Shown: positions 7,503 to 16,227 of the stretch, piece after piece
Layout: every line of letters begins with the position of its first letter
How positions within the stretch are numbered: position 1 is the first letter of the stretch
NCBI GenBank assembly: GCA_002730485.1
Contig: PCAH01000131.1
Span: forward strand, 1-32,579
Length of the DNA stretch: 32,579 nt
Source of the DNA: Dehalococcoidia bacterium
GTDB lineage: Bacteria; Chloroflexota; Dehalococcoidia; UBA3495
Reading direction: 5' to 3'
Translations under genes and position numbers: made by a program
Notes under the pieces: model-generated
Database searches by the model: none
Seen by the model: only the letters and a program-made list of their open reading frames with translations
What the model was told of the DNA's origin: nothing

Positions 7503-7594
7503 GTCACCCTGAGTGTAGCGAACGGTCTCATTGTTTGGGTTAGACGAGACTTCACGAGAACAACGAGATTCTTCGCCTCCCGCCTCAGAATGAC
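7503..7594. repeat. Intergenic repeat, copy 1 (GTCACCCTGAG...CTCAGAATGAC)
   Basis: A 92-base element with imperfect terminal inverted repeats: GTCACCCTGAG (7503-7513) and CTCAGAATGAC (7584-7594), whose complement GTCATTCTGAG differs at two bases. It contains GATTCTTCGCC next to the right end. Copies at 14357-14440 and, as a half, near 26201 share these ends and the GATTCTTCG core. It is a non-coding REP/MITE-like element between the DUF1800 and NHL genes. Confidence 0.75.
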
Positions 7595-7649
7595 GGACTT
7601 GCATCGCACCAATCACAAGATAATAACCAGGGATTTCAACGAGCCTTAA

Positions 7650-8663
7650 ATGACCACCACCAAGACATTTACTTACAGCCACACCGTGGGTTTTCTTGCC
7701 GGCACCGGCCGTGGATTGGCCAATCCTGTAGACCTGGCCATCAACTCGCAGGACGTTATCTATGTCATCAACCGGGCTGGCCCTGAAACGCCTATTCGCC
7801 TGCCGTCCAAGCGGGTGACCATGTGCAACCTGAGCGAGGATTGGTTTGGCGAATTCGGATCCGGTGGCAAGGGCGATGGGCAATTCTGGTGGCCCAGCGC
7901 TATCGCCATTGATAGCCTGGACCAGGTCTACGTCTCTGACGAAGCGTTGCAGCGCATTTCTGTCTTCAACAAAGAAGGCAAGTTTCTCCACAAGTGGGGC
8001 ATCAAAGGCTCCGAGAATGGTCAGCTTGAATACCCCTCCAGCATGGCCTTCGACTCCGACGACAACCTGTGGCTGACCGACAGCGGCAACCATCGGATGC
8101 AGAAGTTCACCAAGGAGGGCCAGTTCATCTCCGGCTGGGGTGAGCGTGGTTCCGGCTCCGGCCAGTTTGAAGGCCCGTGGGGTCTGGCCTTGGGCCAGGG
8201 CGGCGATGTGTATATCTCAGACTGGGGCAACGACCGCATCCAGCGCTACACTTCAGATGGCGTTGTGATCGAGGAGTTTGGTGGCCTCTCGGGCGGCGAC
8301 GCCCTTCACCGTCCGGCCGGGCTGGCCGTGGATTCAAACGGCAACATCTATGTGGCCGACTGGGGTAATGAAAGGGTCAAGGTTCTGGCGCCGGACGGAA
8401 GTTTGCTGGCCACCCTCAGAGGGGAGTCTGTGGACTCCAAATGGGCGGCTGATTACTTTGCGGTCAATCCGGAAGAAGGACAGCTTCGCAACGAAGCCGA
8501 TCTGTTCCCTGAGCTAGACCCGCCCGCTAGGCGAGACCGGGAGATATCTGCTGGAGTCGAAGGTTATTTCTGGGGACCAACGGCGGTGAAGCTCGACGGG
8601 AAAGGCAATATCTACGTCGCTGACAGCCTCCGCCATCGCCTGCAGATATACAAGACCAACTAG
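7650..8663 (+). CDS. NHL-repeat (six-bladed beta-propeller) protein
   Basis: A 337-residue protein made almost wholly of NHL repeats. Each unit has the form 'GxxxGQ(F/L)xxPxxxAxDxxxxxYVxDxxNxRxQxF'; five or six blades can be counted, for example those containing YVSDEALQRISVF, WLTDSGNHRMQKF, YISDWGNDRIQRY, YVADWGNERVKVL and YVADSLRHRLQIY. NHL propellers bind proteins, RNA or small ligands, or form enzyme domains; nothing in the sequence says which. No signal peptide or membrane segment is seen. The ATG at 7650 has only a weak ribosome site, and a repeat element lies just upstream. It converges on glnS, with only 18 bases between the stops. Confidence 0.9.
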   Translation: MTTTKTFTYSHTVGFLAGTGRGLANPVDLAINSQDVIYVINRAGPETPIRLPSKRVTMCNLSEDWFGEFGSGGKGDGQFWWPSAIAIDSLDQVYVSDEALQRISVFNKEGKFLHKWGIKGSENGQLEYPSSMAFDSDDNLWLTDSGNHRMQKFTKEGQFISGWGERGSGSGQFEGPWGLALGQGGDVYISDWGNDRIQRYTSDGVVIEEFGGLSGGDALHRPAGLAVDSNGNIYVADWGNERVKVLAPDGSLLATLRGESVDSKWAADYFAVNPEEGQLRNEADLFPELDPPARRDREISAGVEGYFWGPTAVKLDGKGNIYVADSLRHRLQIYKTN

Positions 8664-8681
8664 CTGTAAGTTGTTGGTCGC

Positions 8682-10373
8682 CTAACGCTTCTTGCGGGCC
8701 TGGTCCATCCTGGCCCACGTGTCCCGCAGCGCCACCGTCCGGTTGAACACCGGGGCTTCCGGCGTCGAGTCTTTGTCGACGCAGAAGTAACCTTGCCGCA
8801 GGAACTGAAACCGCTCACCGGGCTTGGCCTGATCCAGACCCTGCTCCAGCTTGGCATTCTTCATGACCACCAGCGAATCTGGGTTGATGTTGTCCTTCCA
8901 ATCGCCGCCATCTTCCACATCGTCCGGGTCTTCTGTCGTGAACAGGTGGTCGTAAACTCTAACTTCAGCGTCCACTGCGTATTCTGCCGAGACCCAATGG
9001 GAAGTTCCCCTGACCTTTCGACCGTCGATTGACGTGCCGCCAAAGGTATCGGGATCGTAGGTGCATCGCAATTCGATAACCTCACCCGTGGTCTCGTCCT
9101 TCACCACGCTGTTGCAGGTGATGTAGTAAGCGTCTTTGAGGCGGACTTCCTTGCCTGGAGACAGCCGATAGAACTTGGGTGGCGGCACCTCTTGGAAGTC
9201 GTCCTTTTCGATGTAGACAACCCTGCTGAACGGCACATTCCTTTCGCCCATAGTGAGGTCTTCTGGATTGTTGGTCGAGATAATATCTTCAACCTTGCCC
9301 TCCGGGTAGTTCTCGATCACCAACTTCAGCGGGTCCAGTACGCCCATGACCCGGGGCGACTTCTTGTTCAGGTCATCCCGCAGTGTGTGCTCCAGCAGAG
9401 CGATATCAACGGTATTATCCCGCCGCGCCACGCTGATGCGGTCGCAGAAATTCCTCAGCGCTTCAGGGGTGTAACCGCGCCGCCGCAGTCCTGAGATGGT
9501 CGGCATGCGCGGGTCGTCCCAGCTATTCACATAGCCGCCATTAAGCAGTTCGATCAAACGGCGCTTGCTGAGGACAGTGTAGGTGATGTTCAACCGAGCA
9601 AACTCGATCTGCTGGGAATGGTAGATATCCAGCGCGTCCAGGAACCAGTCATATAGAGGACGGTGATCTTCAAATTCCAGGGTGCAGACTGAATGGGTGA
9701 CGTGTTCAATGGAGTCCGATTGCCCGTGGGCAAAGTCATACATCGGATAGATCGGCCATTCATCCCCGGTGCGGTGGTGTGTCTGTTTGAGGATTCGGTA
9801 GAGCACCGGATCGCGCAGGTTCAGGTTTGGAGCAGACATGTCTATCTTGGCCCGCAACGTGTGTTCGCCTTCTTCGAAATCGCCAGCCCGCATACCCTTG
9901 AAAAGGCTGAGGTTGTCTTCAATGGGTCGATTCCGATAGGGGCTTTCTTGACCAGGTTCGGTCAGGTTACCCCGGTATTCGCGGACCTCGTCGGCGCTCA
10001 AATCACAGACAAATGCCTTTCCGTCCTCAATCAGTTTGATGGCGTAATCGTAGAGTTGGCCGAAGTAATCAGAGGCGAAGAAAAGGTTCTCACCCCAATC
10101 AAAACCCAGCCAACGTACGTCTTCTTGGATGGAATTGACGTACTCCATTCCCTCGCGGGAGGGGTTGGTGTCGTCAAATCTCAGGTTGCAAACGCCGCCG
10201 AACTCTGCTGCCAAGCCAAAATTAAGGCACACGGATTTGGCGTGACCGATGTGAAGGTATCCGTTGGGTTCCGGAGGGAATCGAGTGACTACCCGACCAC
10301 CAAATTTGCCGGACCTGTTGTCGTCGGCGATTATTCCGCGTACGAAGTCGACCGATGTATCAGCCTGTGTCAT
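8682..10373 (-). CDS. glnS: Glutaminyl-tRNA synthetase
   Basis: A 563-residue class I synthetase of the GlnRS type. The start [15 protein letters not shown] places HIGH at residues 41-44, and the KMSKS-like loop reads VLSKR at 267-271. The phrase [16 protein letters not shown] separates GlnRS from bacterial GluRS. The C-terminal anticodon-binding beta-barrels are complete. It charges tRNA-Gln with glutamine directly. The ATG at 10373 follows AGGA about 10 bases upstream. gltX lies 37 bases upstream on the same strand, so both synthetases are probably made from one transcript. Having GlnRS implies the genome need not rely on the GatCAB transamidation route for Gln-tRNA, although that cannot be checked here. 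Confidence 0.96.
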   Translation of the reverse strand: MTQADTSVDFVRGIIADDNRSGKFGGRVVTRFPPEPNGYLHIGHAKSVCLNFGLAAEFGGVCNLRFDDTNPSREGMEYVNSIQEDVRWLGFDWGENLFFASDYFGQLYDYAIKLIEDGKAFVCDLSADEVREYRGNLTEPGQESPYRNRPIEDNLSLFKGMRAGDFEEGEHTLRAKIDMSAPNLNLRDPVLYRILKQTHHRTGDEWPIYPMYDFAHGQSDSIEHVTHSVCTLEFEDHRPLYDWFLDALDIYHSQQIEFARLNITYTVLSKRRLIELLNGGYVNSWDDPRMPTISGLRRRGYTPEALRNFCDRISVARRDNTVDIALLEHTLRDDLNKKSPRVMGVLDPLKLVIENYPEGKVEDIISTNNPEDLTMGERNVPFSRVVYIEKDDFQEVPPPKFYRLSPGKEVRLKDAYYITCNSVVKDETTGEVIELRCTYDPDTFGGTSIDGRKVRGTSHWVSAEYAVDAEVRVYDHLFTTEDPDDVEDGGDWKDNINPDSLVVMKNAKLEQGLDQAKPGERFQFLRQGYFCVDKDSTPEAPVFNRTVALRDTWARMDQARKKR

Positions 10374-10410
10374 TCTTGTTTCTTCCTGTCTTTGTGCCTA
10401 TGCAGGCTAA

Positions 10411-11880
10411 TTAACTGGCGGCGCTGAAGCGTTCCACGGCGTTCTTCATGCGACTCACCGTGCGGTGTTTGCCCAAGACCTCTAGCATCTCAAAGAGAGG
10501 AGGCGAGACCGACCGGCCAGTGGCGGCGGTCCGCAGCACGCCGAAGAACTGACGCCGAGACAATTCCAATCTCTCGCCAATCGCGTTCAACATCTCTTCC
10601 AGTTTTTCATGCCCATAATCGTCGGTGGCGCTCAGGTCGTCCAATGCCGCTTTCAACGCGGTAAGCGTCGAATCTCGGTCCATGCCCTCCTGGATGATGG
10701 TGCTGGTGTCGAACTTATCATCGGCCTTGAAGAAGTACTCAGTGATGTTGGCCGACTCTTCCAGACTCTTGATCCGCTCTTGCAGCAGGGGAGCTATGCG
10801 TTGCAGGTATTCTTGGTCAACGGGCAGCATGTCCTTGGGCAGGTCACGCTCCAAGAACGGGGTCATCCGAGCAGCCAACTGCTCTGGAGTCAGTTCCCTG
10901 ATGTACATGCCGTTCATCCAGAGAAGTTTTTCCTGGTCGAAGATGGCCGACGACTTGGTAACTCGGTCCAAAGTGAAGTTTTCAATGACCGTCTGGGTCG
11001 ACACCACGTCGGTCTTATCGTCCAGAGCCCAGCCCAGCAGCACCATGAAATTGAGCAAAGCTTCGGGCAGGAACCCGTTGTCTTTGTACTCGCCGATGGC
11101 CGTAGCCCCGTGGCGCTTGGACAGCTTGGCCCGGTCGGAACCCATAATCATTGGGAGGTGGGCAAACTCAGGCGGTTCAAACCCCAGGGCTTCAAATAAC
11201 TGAAGATGGCGCGGAGTGCTAGGAAGCCACTCCTCCGCCCGCATCACGTGGCTGATCTCCATGAGGTGGTCATCGGCGACCACGGCCAGGTGATAGGTGG
11301 GGAAGCCGTCTGACTTCAGGATTATGAAGTCGTTCAGTGTTTCGTTTTTCCACTCGACTTCACCCCTGATCAGGTCTTTGACCCGGGTGACCCCATGTTT
11401 GGGCATGGCAAATCGCACGACATTCGATTCCTGCCCGCCACTCAGCTTGGCTATCTGTTCCTCAGTCAGGTCGCGGCACTTGCAGTCGGCGCTGGCCGAG
11501 ACACGACGGTCCCGTTGTTCCTGACTGTCTTGCGACGGTGGTTTTTGGCTGCAATAGCAGCGGTAGGCGTTGCCCTGGGAGACAAGTCTTTCAGCCAGGT
11601 CGTGATATATCCGAAGTCGCTCCGATTGGAAATAGGGGCCGTAAGGGCCGCCTACTTCAGGCCCTTCGTCCCAATCAATGTTCAACCAGCGCAGACCGTC
11701 AAGCATGGCTTCGATCGACCCTGGAACCAGACGCGCCTGGTCGGTATCTTCAACTCGGACGATGAATTTGCCGCCGTGGTGGCGGGCAAAAAGCCAGTTG
11801 AAAAGGGCGGTGCGGATGTTCCCGATATGGGGCAATCCGGTGGGGCTGGGGGCGAACCGGACGCGGACTTCTCCGGGCAC
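10411..11880 (-). CDS. gltX: Glutamyl-tRNA synthetase
   Basis: A 489-residue class I GluRS. The N-terminus has RFAPSPTGLPHIGNIRTALF with HIGN at 18-21, and KLSKR is at 252-256. Four Cys at 108, 110, 133 and 135 form a CxC...CxC zinc site in the acceptor-binding region, as in zinc-containing GluRS. The C-terminal anticodon-binding helical domain is full length. The start is GTG at 11880, seven bases after GGAG. An extended -10 promoter about 50 bases upstream could drive gltX and glnS separately from the rluD-lspA genes. Confidence 0.96.
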   Translation of the reverse strand: MPGEVRVRFAPSPTGLPHIGNIRTALFNWLFARHHGGKFIVRVEDTDQARLVPGSIEAMLDGLRWLNIDWDEGPEVGGPYGPYFQSERLRIYHDLAERLVSQGNAYRCYCSQKPPSQDSQEQRDRRVSASADCKCRDLTEEQIAKLSGGQESNVVRFAMPKHGVTRVKDLIRGEVEWKNETLNDFIILKSDGFPTYHLAVVADDHLMEISHVMRAEEWLPSTPRHLQLFEALGFEPPEFAHLPMIMGSDRAKLSKRHGATAIGEYKDNGFLPEALLNFMVLLGWALDDKTDVVSTQTVIENFTLDRVTKSSAIFDQEKLLWMNGMYIRELTPEQLAARMTPFLERDLPKDMLPVDQEYLQRIAPLLQERIKSLEESANITEYFFKADDKFDTSTIIQEGMDRDSTLTALKAALDDLSATDDYGHEKLEEMLNAIGERLELSRRQFFGVLRTAATGRSVSPPLFEMLEVLGKHRTVSRMKNAVERFSAAS

Positions 11881-11929
11881 GTCAAATCTCCATCAAAAGG
11901 GTCTAGAAGAATAAATAAGGGCGACTAGT

Positions 11930-11938
11930 ATTGTAGCA
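11930..11938 (-). promoter_or_regulatory. Extended -10 promoter upstream of gltX
   Basis: On the minus strand TGCTACAAT (11938-11930) matches an extended -10 element. The best -35-like hexamer, TTGAAG, is only 13 bases away, too close for normal spacing. A start near 11923 would give a leader of about 43 bases to the gltX GTG. Confidence 0.45.
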
Positions 11939-11994
11939 TGAGGCCAGGCTTCAATCGTGCCTACCCTTCCAAGTCTTACGGTGGGAACAACGCC

Positions 11995-12900
11995 TTAACG
12001 GAGCGCTTCCAACGCCGGGGTTAGGTCAGAGGGAAGGTCGATCTTGAAGTCCAGTGGCTCACCGCTCACCGGATGCTTGAACCCCAGATGGAAGGCGTGG
12101 AGGAAGTGGCGGTCGACCAGCGGGCTGGCGTGGCCATAGGTGGTATCCCCCACCAGAGGGTGACCCAGGTGAGCCATGTGAACTCTGATCTGGTGTGTGC
12201 GTCCGGTCTCCAGATAAAGCTCCACTAAGCAGTGGCCTCGCAACTGCTGAGTCACCTTGTAATTGGTGCGGGCTTCTTTGCCGCCAACCACCACGGCCAT
12301 GCGAGTGCGCCGGCGCGGGTGCCGGCCGACCGGGGCATCAATTTTGCCCTGGAGTTGTTTCGGAGTTCCTTCCACCAGGGCCAGATAACCCTTGGTCACC
12401 TGCCGGGCCTTTATCTGGGCAGATAGGTCATTGTGTGCCTGGTGGGTCTTGGCCACCATTATCAAACCGGAGGTGTCTTTGTCCAGTCGGTGGACTATCC
12501 CGGGCCGTATCTCACCGCCGATACCCTGGATGTCGGGGCACATGGCCAGCAGGGCGTTGACCAGGGTCATATCCGGGTGGCCTGGGCCAGGGTGGACGGC
12601 CAGACCGGCGGGTTTGTCGATGACCACCACGCTTTCATCCTGGTAGACCACATTCACCGGTATCTCTTGGGCTACCACTCCGGAGGGTCTTGGCGGCGGC
12701 ACTGACAAGGAGACCAAATCGCCGGCCCGGACCTTGTTGGACGGTTTGGCTGTCCCGCCGTTGACCAGAACTTGTCCCTCAACGATCAACTTTGATAGAC
12801 GAGAGCGAGTCATGCCGGTATCCAGACCCGCCAGGTATTGATCCAGCCGTGACTCGGCCACCGTCACTTCGAACTCGTGAAGCTCCGCTTGCTGCGTCAA
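11995..12900 (-). CDS. rluD: RluA/RluD-family 23S rRNA pseudouridine synthase
   Basis: A 301-residue RluA-family pseudouridine synthase. An N-terminal S4 RNA-binding domain (RLDQYLAG...SRLSKLIVEGQVLVNG) precedes the catalytic domain with GIVHRLDKDTSGL, in which the catalytic Asp is residue 141 of this form. Domain order and length fit RluD, which modifies helix 69 of 23S rRNA, but closely related paralogues exist, so the exact site is inferred. The frame extends upstream to an ATG at 12975, which would overlap lspA by 79 bases. I prefer the TTG at 12900: it overlaps the lspA stop as TTGA and follows GGAG by nine bases. The gene is therefore translationally coupled to lspA. Confidence 0.9.
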   Translation of the reverse strand: MTQQAELHEFEVTVAESRLDQYLAGLDTGMTRSRLSKLIVEGQVLVNGGTAKPSNKVRAGDLVSLSVPPPRPSGVVAQEIPVNVVYQDESVVVIDKPAGLAVHPGPGHPDMTLVNALLAMCPDIQGIGGEIRPGIVHRLDKDTSGLIMVAKTHQAHNDLSAQIKARQVTKGYLALVEGTPKQLQGKIDAPVGRHPRRRTRMAVVVGGKEARTNYKVTQQLRGHCLVELYLETGRTHQIRVHMAHLGHPLVGDTTYGHASPLVDRHFLHAFHLGFKHPVSGEPLDFKIDLPSDLTPALEALR

Positions 12901-13529
12901 AGGGTCTGGTCTCCAGGCCCATCTTGGGCGGCTGATTCTGACGTGATGCGTTCCCTGGCGCCGCAGATTGAACACCGCCAGCCACCGGTCACAGTTAGCA
13001 TCTCGCCGTCACACACAGGACACCAGCCATACCCCCCGAGAGTAGAATCGTCTCGATCACTGGGGTCGGCCACCAGAAATATCCAGGCCAGGATGACCAG
13101 CCCGGTGATGATGGCCGCGTCGGCCAGATTGAAGACAGGCCAGGCGCCCACGTCCATAAAATCGGTTACGTGACCCAGCCGTACCCGGTCGATTAGGTTG
13201 CCCAGGGCGCCGCCGATCTGCAGCCCCAGACTCAGCCGCAGCAGGGAACTCGGTTTTCGCTGGCTGCGGTAGATCATCATCAGGATTCCGATGCCCAGGA
13301 TGGAAACCCAAATCAACGGGGTATTCTGGTCACGGAAAATACCAAAGGCGCTGCCAGTGTTGAAGGTATGGGTGAACCGGAAGAACCCTTCAGCAGGGAA
13401 AGACTCCCAAAACAACAACTGATCCCGCACCAAGAATTTGCTGAACTGATCCAGCAGGAAGATGATGAGGGCCAGTTGGATCAGGACAAAGTCCTTATAG
13501 ATGGGGGTGCGGAGGTCTTCCGCGTTCAC
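12897..13529 (-). CDS. lspA: Lipoprotein signal peptidase with C-terminal zinc ribbon
   Basis: A 210-residue protein. Residues 1-155 are LspA (signal peptidase II): four hydrophobic segments, the motif FNTGSAFGIF, and the two catalytic Asp in GNLIDR (Asp114) and FNLADA (Asp137). It cleaves the signal peptide from diacylglyceryl-modified prolipoproteins in the inner membrane. After the last membrane segment comes an unusual tail of about 55 residues with WCPVC at 169-173 and CSIC at 186-189, a CxxC...CxxC zinc-ribbon-like knuckle that ordinary LspA lacks. The GTG at 13529 follows GGAG with eight bases between. It is 67 bases after the alpha/beta hydrolase gene and overlaps rluD by TTGA. Confidence 0.93.
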   Translation of the reverse strand: MNAEDLRTPIYKDFVLIQLALIIFLLDQFSKFLVRDQLLFWESFPAEGFFRFTHTFNTGSAFGIFRDQNTPLIWVSILGIGILMMIYRSQRKPSSLLRLSLGLQIGGALGNLIDRVRLGHVTDFMDVGAWPVFNLADAAIITGLVILAWIFLVADPSDRDDSTLGGYGWCPVCDGEMLTVTGGWRCSICGARERITSESAAQDGPGDQTL

Positions 13530-13596
13530 GTCAAGGTCTCCGGAGCCACTGTGGGATCTGCAAACGGCGGGCTTGCCGGCAGACTTGATGGTCGTA

Positions 13597-14235
13597 TTAT
13601 TTTAACTTCTCGGCAAAGAACCGGCCGACCTCCGGTACCAAACGAGCTTCCTGCCCGTACCAGAAATGGTCCACGCCGTCGAATAGTTTGAACTCAGGAG
13701 CGTTTTGGAAACTGGCCAACTCGGCGTCCAATTGTTCCGAGTCCACCAGTCGGTCGCGGTCTCCGGTGGTGATCAAGACCGGGAGCTGGGATTCCTTTAG
13801 AGGGGTGCCTTCAACCGCTCGGAACGGTGGAGACACCAGGGCGATGGCCTTCGCCTCGCTATAGAGTTCACTGTGCCCCAGGATCACGGAGGTGCCGAAG
13901 GAATAACCGGCGAGACCGATGTTTGCGTTGGTGTCGGGCCAGTCCTTGATCAAAGCCAACGCCGCCAGTATTTCCTCGGACTCGTTTTCTCCCTTGGTAT
14001 GCTCTCCCTGACTGCCGCCAACGCCGCGGAAGTTGAACCGCATGGTGACAAATCCTTCCTGGGCCAGACCCAATGCCAACGCCAGCACCACGTTGTTGTC
14101 CATGTTACCGCCGTGGAGCGGATGGGGGTGGCAGATGACCACACCGGGCCAAGGGCCGGAGCCGTCGTCCGGTTGGGCTACGACACCCTCAAAAGTAAGT
14201 CCCTCGGTTTCAAATGAAACAGCACTTTGACGCAC
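13597..14235 (-). CDS. Alpha/beta hydrolase (dienelactone hydrolase-like)
   Basis: A 212-residue compact alpha/beta hydrolase. The early motif CHPHPLHGG supplies the oxyanion-hole region, the nucleophile elbow is GYSFG, the acid is in TTGDRDRLVD, and the catalytic His is in VDHFW near the C-terminus. FRGVGGSQGEH is characteristic of the COG2945 group. These are cytoplasmic esterase-like enzymes of unknown physiological substrate. The start is GTG at 14235, eight bases after AGGAG. It is the first gene of the minus-strand set hydrolase-lspA-rluD-gltX-glnS. Confidence 0.88.
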   Translation of the reverse strand: MRQSAVSFETEGLTFEGVVAQPDDGSGPWPGVVICHPHPLHGGNMDNNVVLALALGLAQEGFVTMRFNFRGVGGSQGEHTKGENESEEILAALALIKDWPDTNANIGLAGYSFGTSVILGHSELYSEAKAIALVSPPFRAVEGTPLKESQLPVLITTGDRDRLVDSEQLDAELASFQNAPEFKLFDGVDHFWYGQEARLVPEVGRFFAEKLK

Positions 14236-14356
14236 AGTGATCGCTCCTCAGTTTTCACTAAAGCTTGGGTGTATCCATCTTAGGTAAAGCCACGCCCATT
14301 AGCAAGAAACGCAGGTGGTTTTGCGACTGTCATCAACCAAACCATTCCATGCCATA

Positions 14357-14440
14357 GTCACCCTGAGTGAAGAAGGGTCTCTTTGCTCTCAACAAGCCCC
14401 CACTGCCTACGGGATTCTTCGGCGCCCGCCTCAGAATGAC
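14357..14440. repeat. Intergenic repeat, copy 2
   Basis: An 84-base copy of the element seen at 7503-7594, in the same orientation: GTCACCCTGAG at 14357-14367 and CTCAGAATGAC at 14430-14440, with GGGATTCTTCGGCG inside. The middle differs from copy 1, so the ends and the ATTCTTCG core are the conserved parts. Confidence 0.75.
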
Positions 14441-14489
14441 AGGTGTGAACAATTACAGTGTTCTATCGTTAGTTAAGCAGGGGCAATCC

Positions 14490-14498
14490 TGCTAGAAT
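14490..14498 (+). promoter_or_regulatory. Extended -10 promoter of the threonine aldolase gene
   Basis: TGCTAGAAT at 14490-14498 matches TGnTATAAT in all but one position. No clear -35 is present at 17 bases. A start near 14505 fits the ATG at 14569 and would also allow the TTG at 14548. Confidence 0.45.
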
Positions 14499-14568
14499 AC
14501 CGCCTAGTTTTCCGGTTAAGATTCCGGGACCATTTAAGCAAGTAGTTTTGTATGTGAGGGACCGTCAG

Positions 14569-15618
14569 ATGGCGATAATCGACCTACGCAGCGACACAGT
14601 AACCAAACCCACCGATGAGATGCGCGAGGCAATGGCCAAGGCCGAGGTGGGGGACGACGTCTACGGCGAGGACCCGTCCATCAATGAACTCCAGGAGCGT
14701 GCTGCAGCCATGATGGGCAAGGAAGCAGGCCTGCTGACCGCCAGCGGAACCATGAGCAATCTCCTGGCGACCCTCAGCTTCTGCAACCACGGTGATGAGA
14801 TCCTCATGGGCGACCAGGCCCACATGTTCTGGAATGAGGGTGGCGGACAGGCCGCACTTGGTGGTGTTCAGACCCGGCTGATCCCCCAGAGCGAAAGTGG
14901 TGGCATCGACGCCGCCGACGTGGCCAGAAACATCCGCCCAACGGGCAACCCCCACGTTGCGGCGACAGCTTTACTCTGCCTGGAAAACACCCAGAACCGG
15001 TGCAGCGGAGCGGTTATGACACCCGCAGAGACTAAAGCAGTCTGCGACGTTGCCCACAACGCTGGAGTGCCGGTCCATCTGGATGGTGCCCGTATCTTCA
15101 ACGCCTCGGTTTCCCTCGAAGTCCCAGCGTTGGAACTGACAAAAGACGTAGACACCATGAGTTTCTGTCTGTCCAAGGCCCTCAGTTGTCCCGTTGGCTC
15201 GGTGCTGGTGGGGAGCAAGGAATTCATCACCGAAGCCACCCGGTGGCGCAAGATGGTGGGCGGAGGCATGCGGCAGGCCGGCATCTTGGCCGCCGCTGGA
15301 CTGGTTGCCCTGGACACCATGGTTGACCGGCTGGCCGAGGACCATCAAAATTCCCGCCGCCTGGCCCAGGGACTGGCCAACATAGATGGCCTGTCGGTTG
15401 ACCCGGACAGCATCCAGACCAATATCGTAATCTTCGATGTGGAAGAAAAGGTCGGCCCGGCCCCTGACTTCATCAAGGCCATGAAGGATGCCGAGGTCCT
15501 GGTGAGCTACCCCGGCGAACGTTCGGTGCGGATGGTTACCCACCGCCACATCTCCAGTGAGGACGTGGAAGAGACACTGTCTCGAACATCCAAGGTCGTC
15601 CGAGAACTCCAAGCATAG
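14569..15618 (+). CDS. ltaE: Low-specificity L-threonine aldolase
   Basis: A 350-residue PLP-dependent aldolase of fold type I. It starts with IDLRSDTVTKPTDEMREAM, the hallmark of this family, followed by GDDVYGEDPS, HLDGARIFNA at 170-179 and the PLP lysine Lys203 in SFCLSKALSCPVGS. It splits L-threonine or allo-threonine to glycine and acetaldehyde in the cytoplasm. The frame is open to a TTG at 14548, but the ATG at 14569 follows GAGGG by eight bases and gives the usual family N-terminus, so I chose it. An isochorismatase-fold gene starts 18 bases after its stop, which indicates an operon with the downstream small genes. Confidence 0.93.
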   Translation: MAIIDLRSDTVTKPTDEMREAMAKAEVGDDVYGEDPSINELQERAAAMMGKEAGLLTASGTMSNLLATLSFCNHGDEILMGDQAHMFWNEGGGQAALGGVQTRLIPQSESGGIDAADVARNIRPTGNPHVAATALLCLENTQNRCSGAVMTPAETKAVCDVAHNAGVPVHLDGARIFNASVSLEVPALELTKDVDTMSFCLSKALSCPVGSVLVGSKEFITEATRWRKMVGGGMRQAGILAAAGLVALDTMVDRLAEDHQNSRRLAQGLANIDGLSVDPDSIQTNIVIFDVEEKVGPAPDFIKAMKDAEVLVSYPGERSVRMVTHRHISSEDVEETLSRTSKVVRELQA

Positions 15619-15636
15619 ATAGATAGAGGATTACCG

Positions 15637-16227
15637 ATGCCCGACGTCAAATTTGAGCGCGGCCATACAGCGGTGCTGATTGCCGACTTCTACGCCGAGA
15701 TGATGAACACCCTGCCCCACGCCACCGGAAGGGGCGTGGTCCCAAAAGCGTCGGCGCTGCAGGCCGCTGCCCGGGATGCCGGAGTGATGGTGTGTTACTG
15801 CGCCACGGTGTTCAGACCGGGGTATCCGGAGATCGGAGAACGCAACAAGACGTTCAGCCAGCGCAAAGCTTCCGGCCAGGCAGCCATTCCCAATCCCATA
15901 GATGTAATCCATCCTGGCGTAAGACCCCACGACGACGAGGTGGTAGTTGGCAAGCACCGGGTCAATGCCCTCTACGGTACCGGATTAGACGTCGCTCTTC
16001 GGGCCAATGACATCCGCGATTTGGTGATCCTTGGCTACGCCACCAGCGGCGTGGTTCTATCAACCGTCCGCTACGGTGCCGACCTGGACTACAACCTATT
16101 CGTGGTCGAGGACTGCTGTTCTGACTCGGACGTTGAAGTGCATGACTTCCTGATCCAGCGGATCCTCCCTCGCCAGGCAGACATTGTGAGTTCGGAAGAA
16201 GTAATAAGGGCCTTAGAGGCTCTTTAA
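15637..16227 (+). CDS. Isochorismatase-fold hydrolase lacking the nucleophile Cys
   Basis: A 196-residue protein of the isochorismatase/cysteine hydrolase superfamily. The general-base Asp is at residue 17 (LIADFY) and the Lys at 106 (VVGKHRVNAL). Where nucleophilic members read TNxCVxxTxR, this protein has TSGVVLSTVR at 136-145, so the Cys is replaced by Val. The stretch TSGVVLSTVR is itself typical of a sizeable subfamily as I recall it, so this is probably a genuine variant and not a damaged gene. It may use water-based chemistry as in true isochorismatases, or another reaction. Start ATG at 15637 follows AGAGGA. It is followed at once by the 44-residue membrane protein. Confidence 0.88.
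   Translation: MPDVKFERGHTAVLIADFYAEMMNTLPHATGRGVVPKASALQAAARDAGVMVCYCATVFRPGYPEIGERNKTFSQRKASGQAAIPNPIDVIHPGVRPHDDEVVVGKHRVNALYGTGLDVALRANDIRDLVILGYATSGVVLSTVRYGADLDYNLFVVEDCCSDSDVEVHDFLIQRILPRQADIVSSEEVIRALEAL

Larger units (their letters stand above)
14236..14568. other. Divergent intergenic region with a repeat
   Basis: These 333 bases separate the minus-strand hydrolase gene from the plus-strand threonine aldolase. They hold the second intergenic repeat (14357-14440) and an extended -10 promoter for the aldolase (14490-14498). I see no gene, tRNA or further hairpin of note. Confidence 0.6.

Noticed and set aside
9693..10427. 244-residue plus-strand frame opposite glnS
   Set aside because: Antisense to glnS, whose HIGH and KMSKS-type motifs are intact; no independent evidence for the plus-strand product.
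12901..12975. 25 extra N-terminal residues of the RluD-like protein
   Set aside because: They overlap lspA by 79 bases, show no S4-domain likeness, and a TTG with a good ribosome site lies at 12900.
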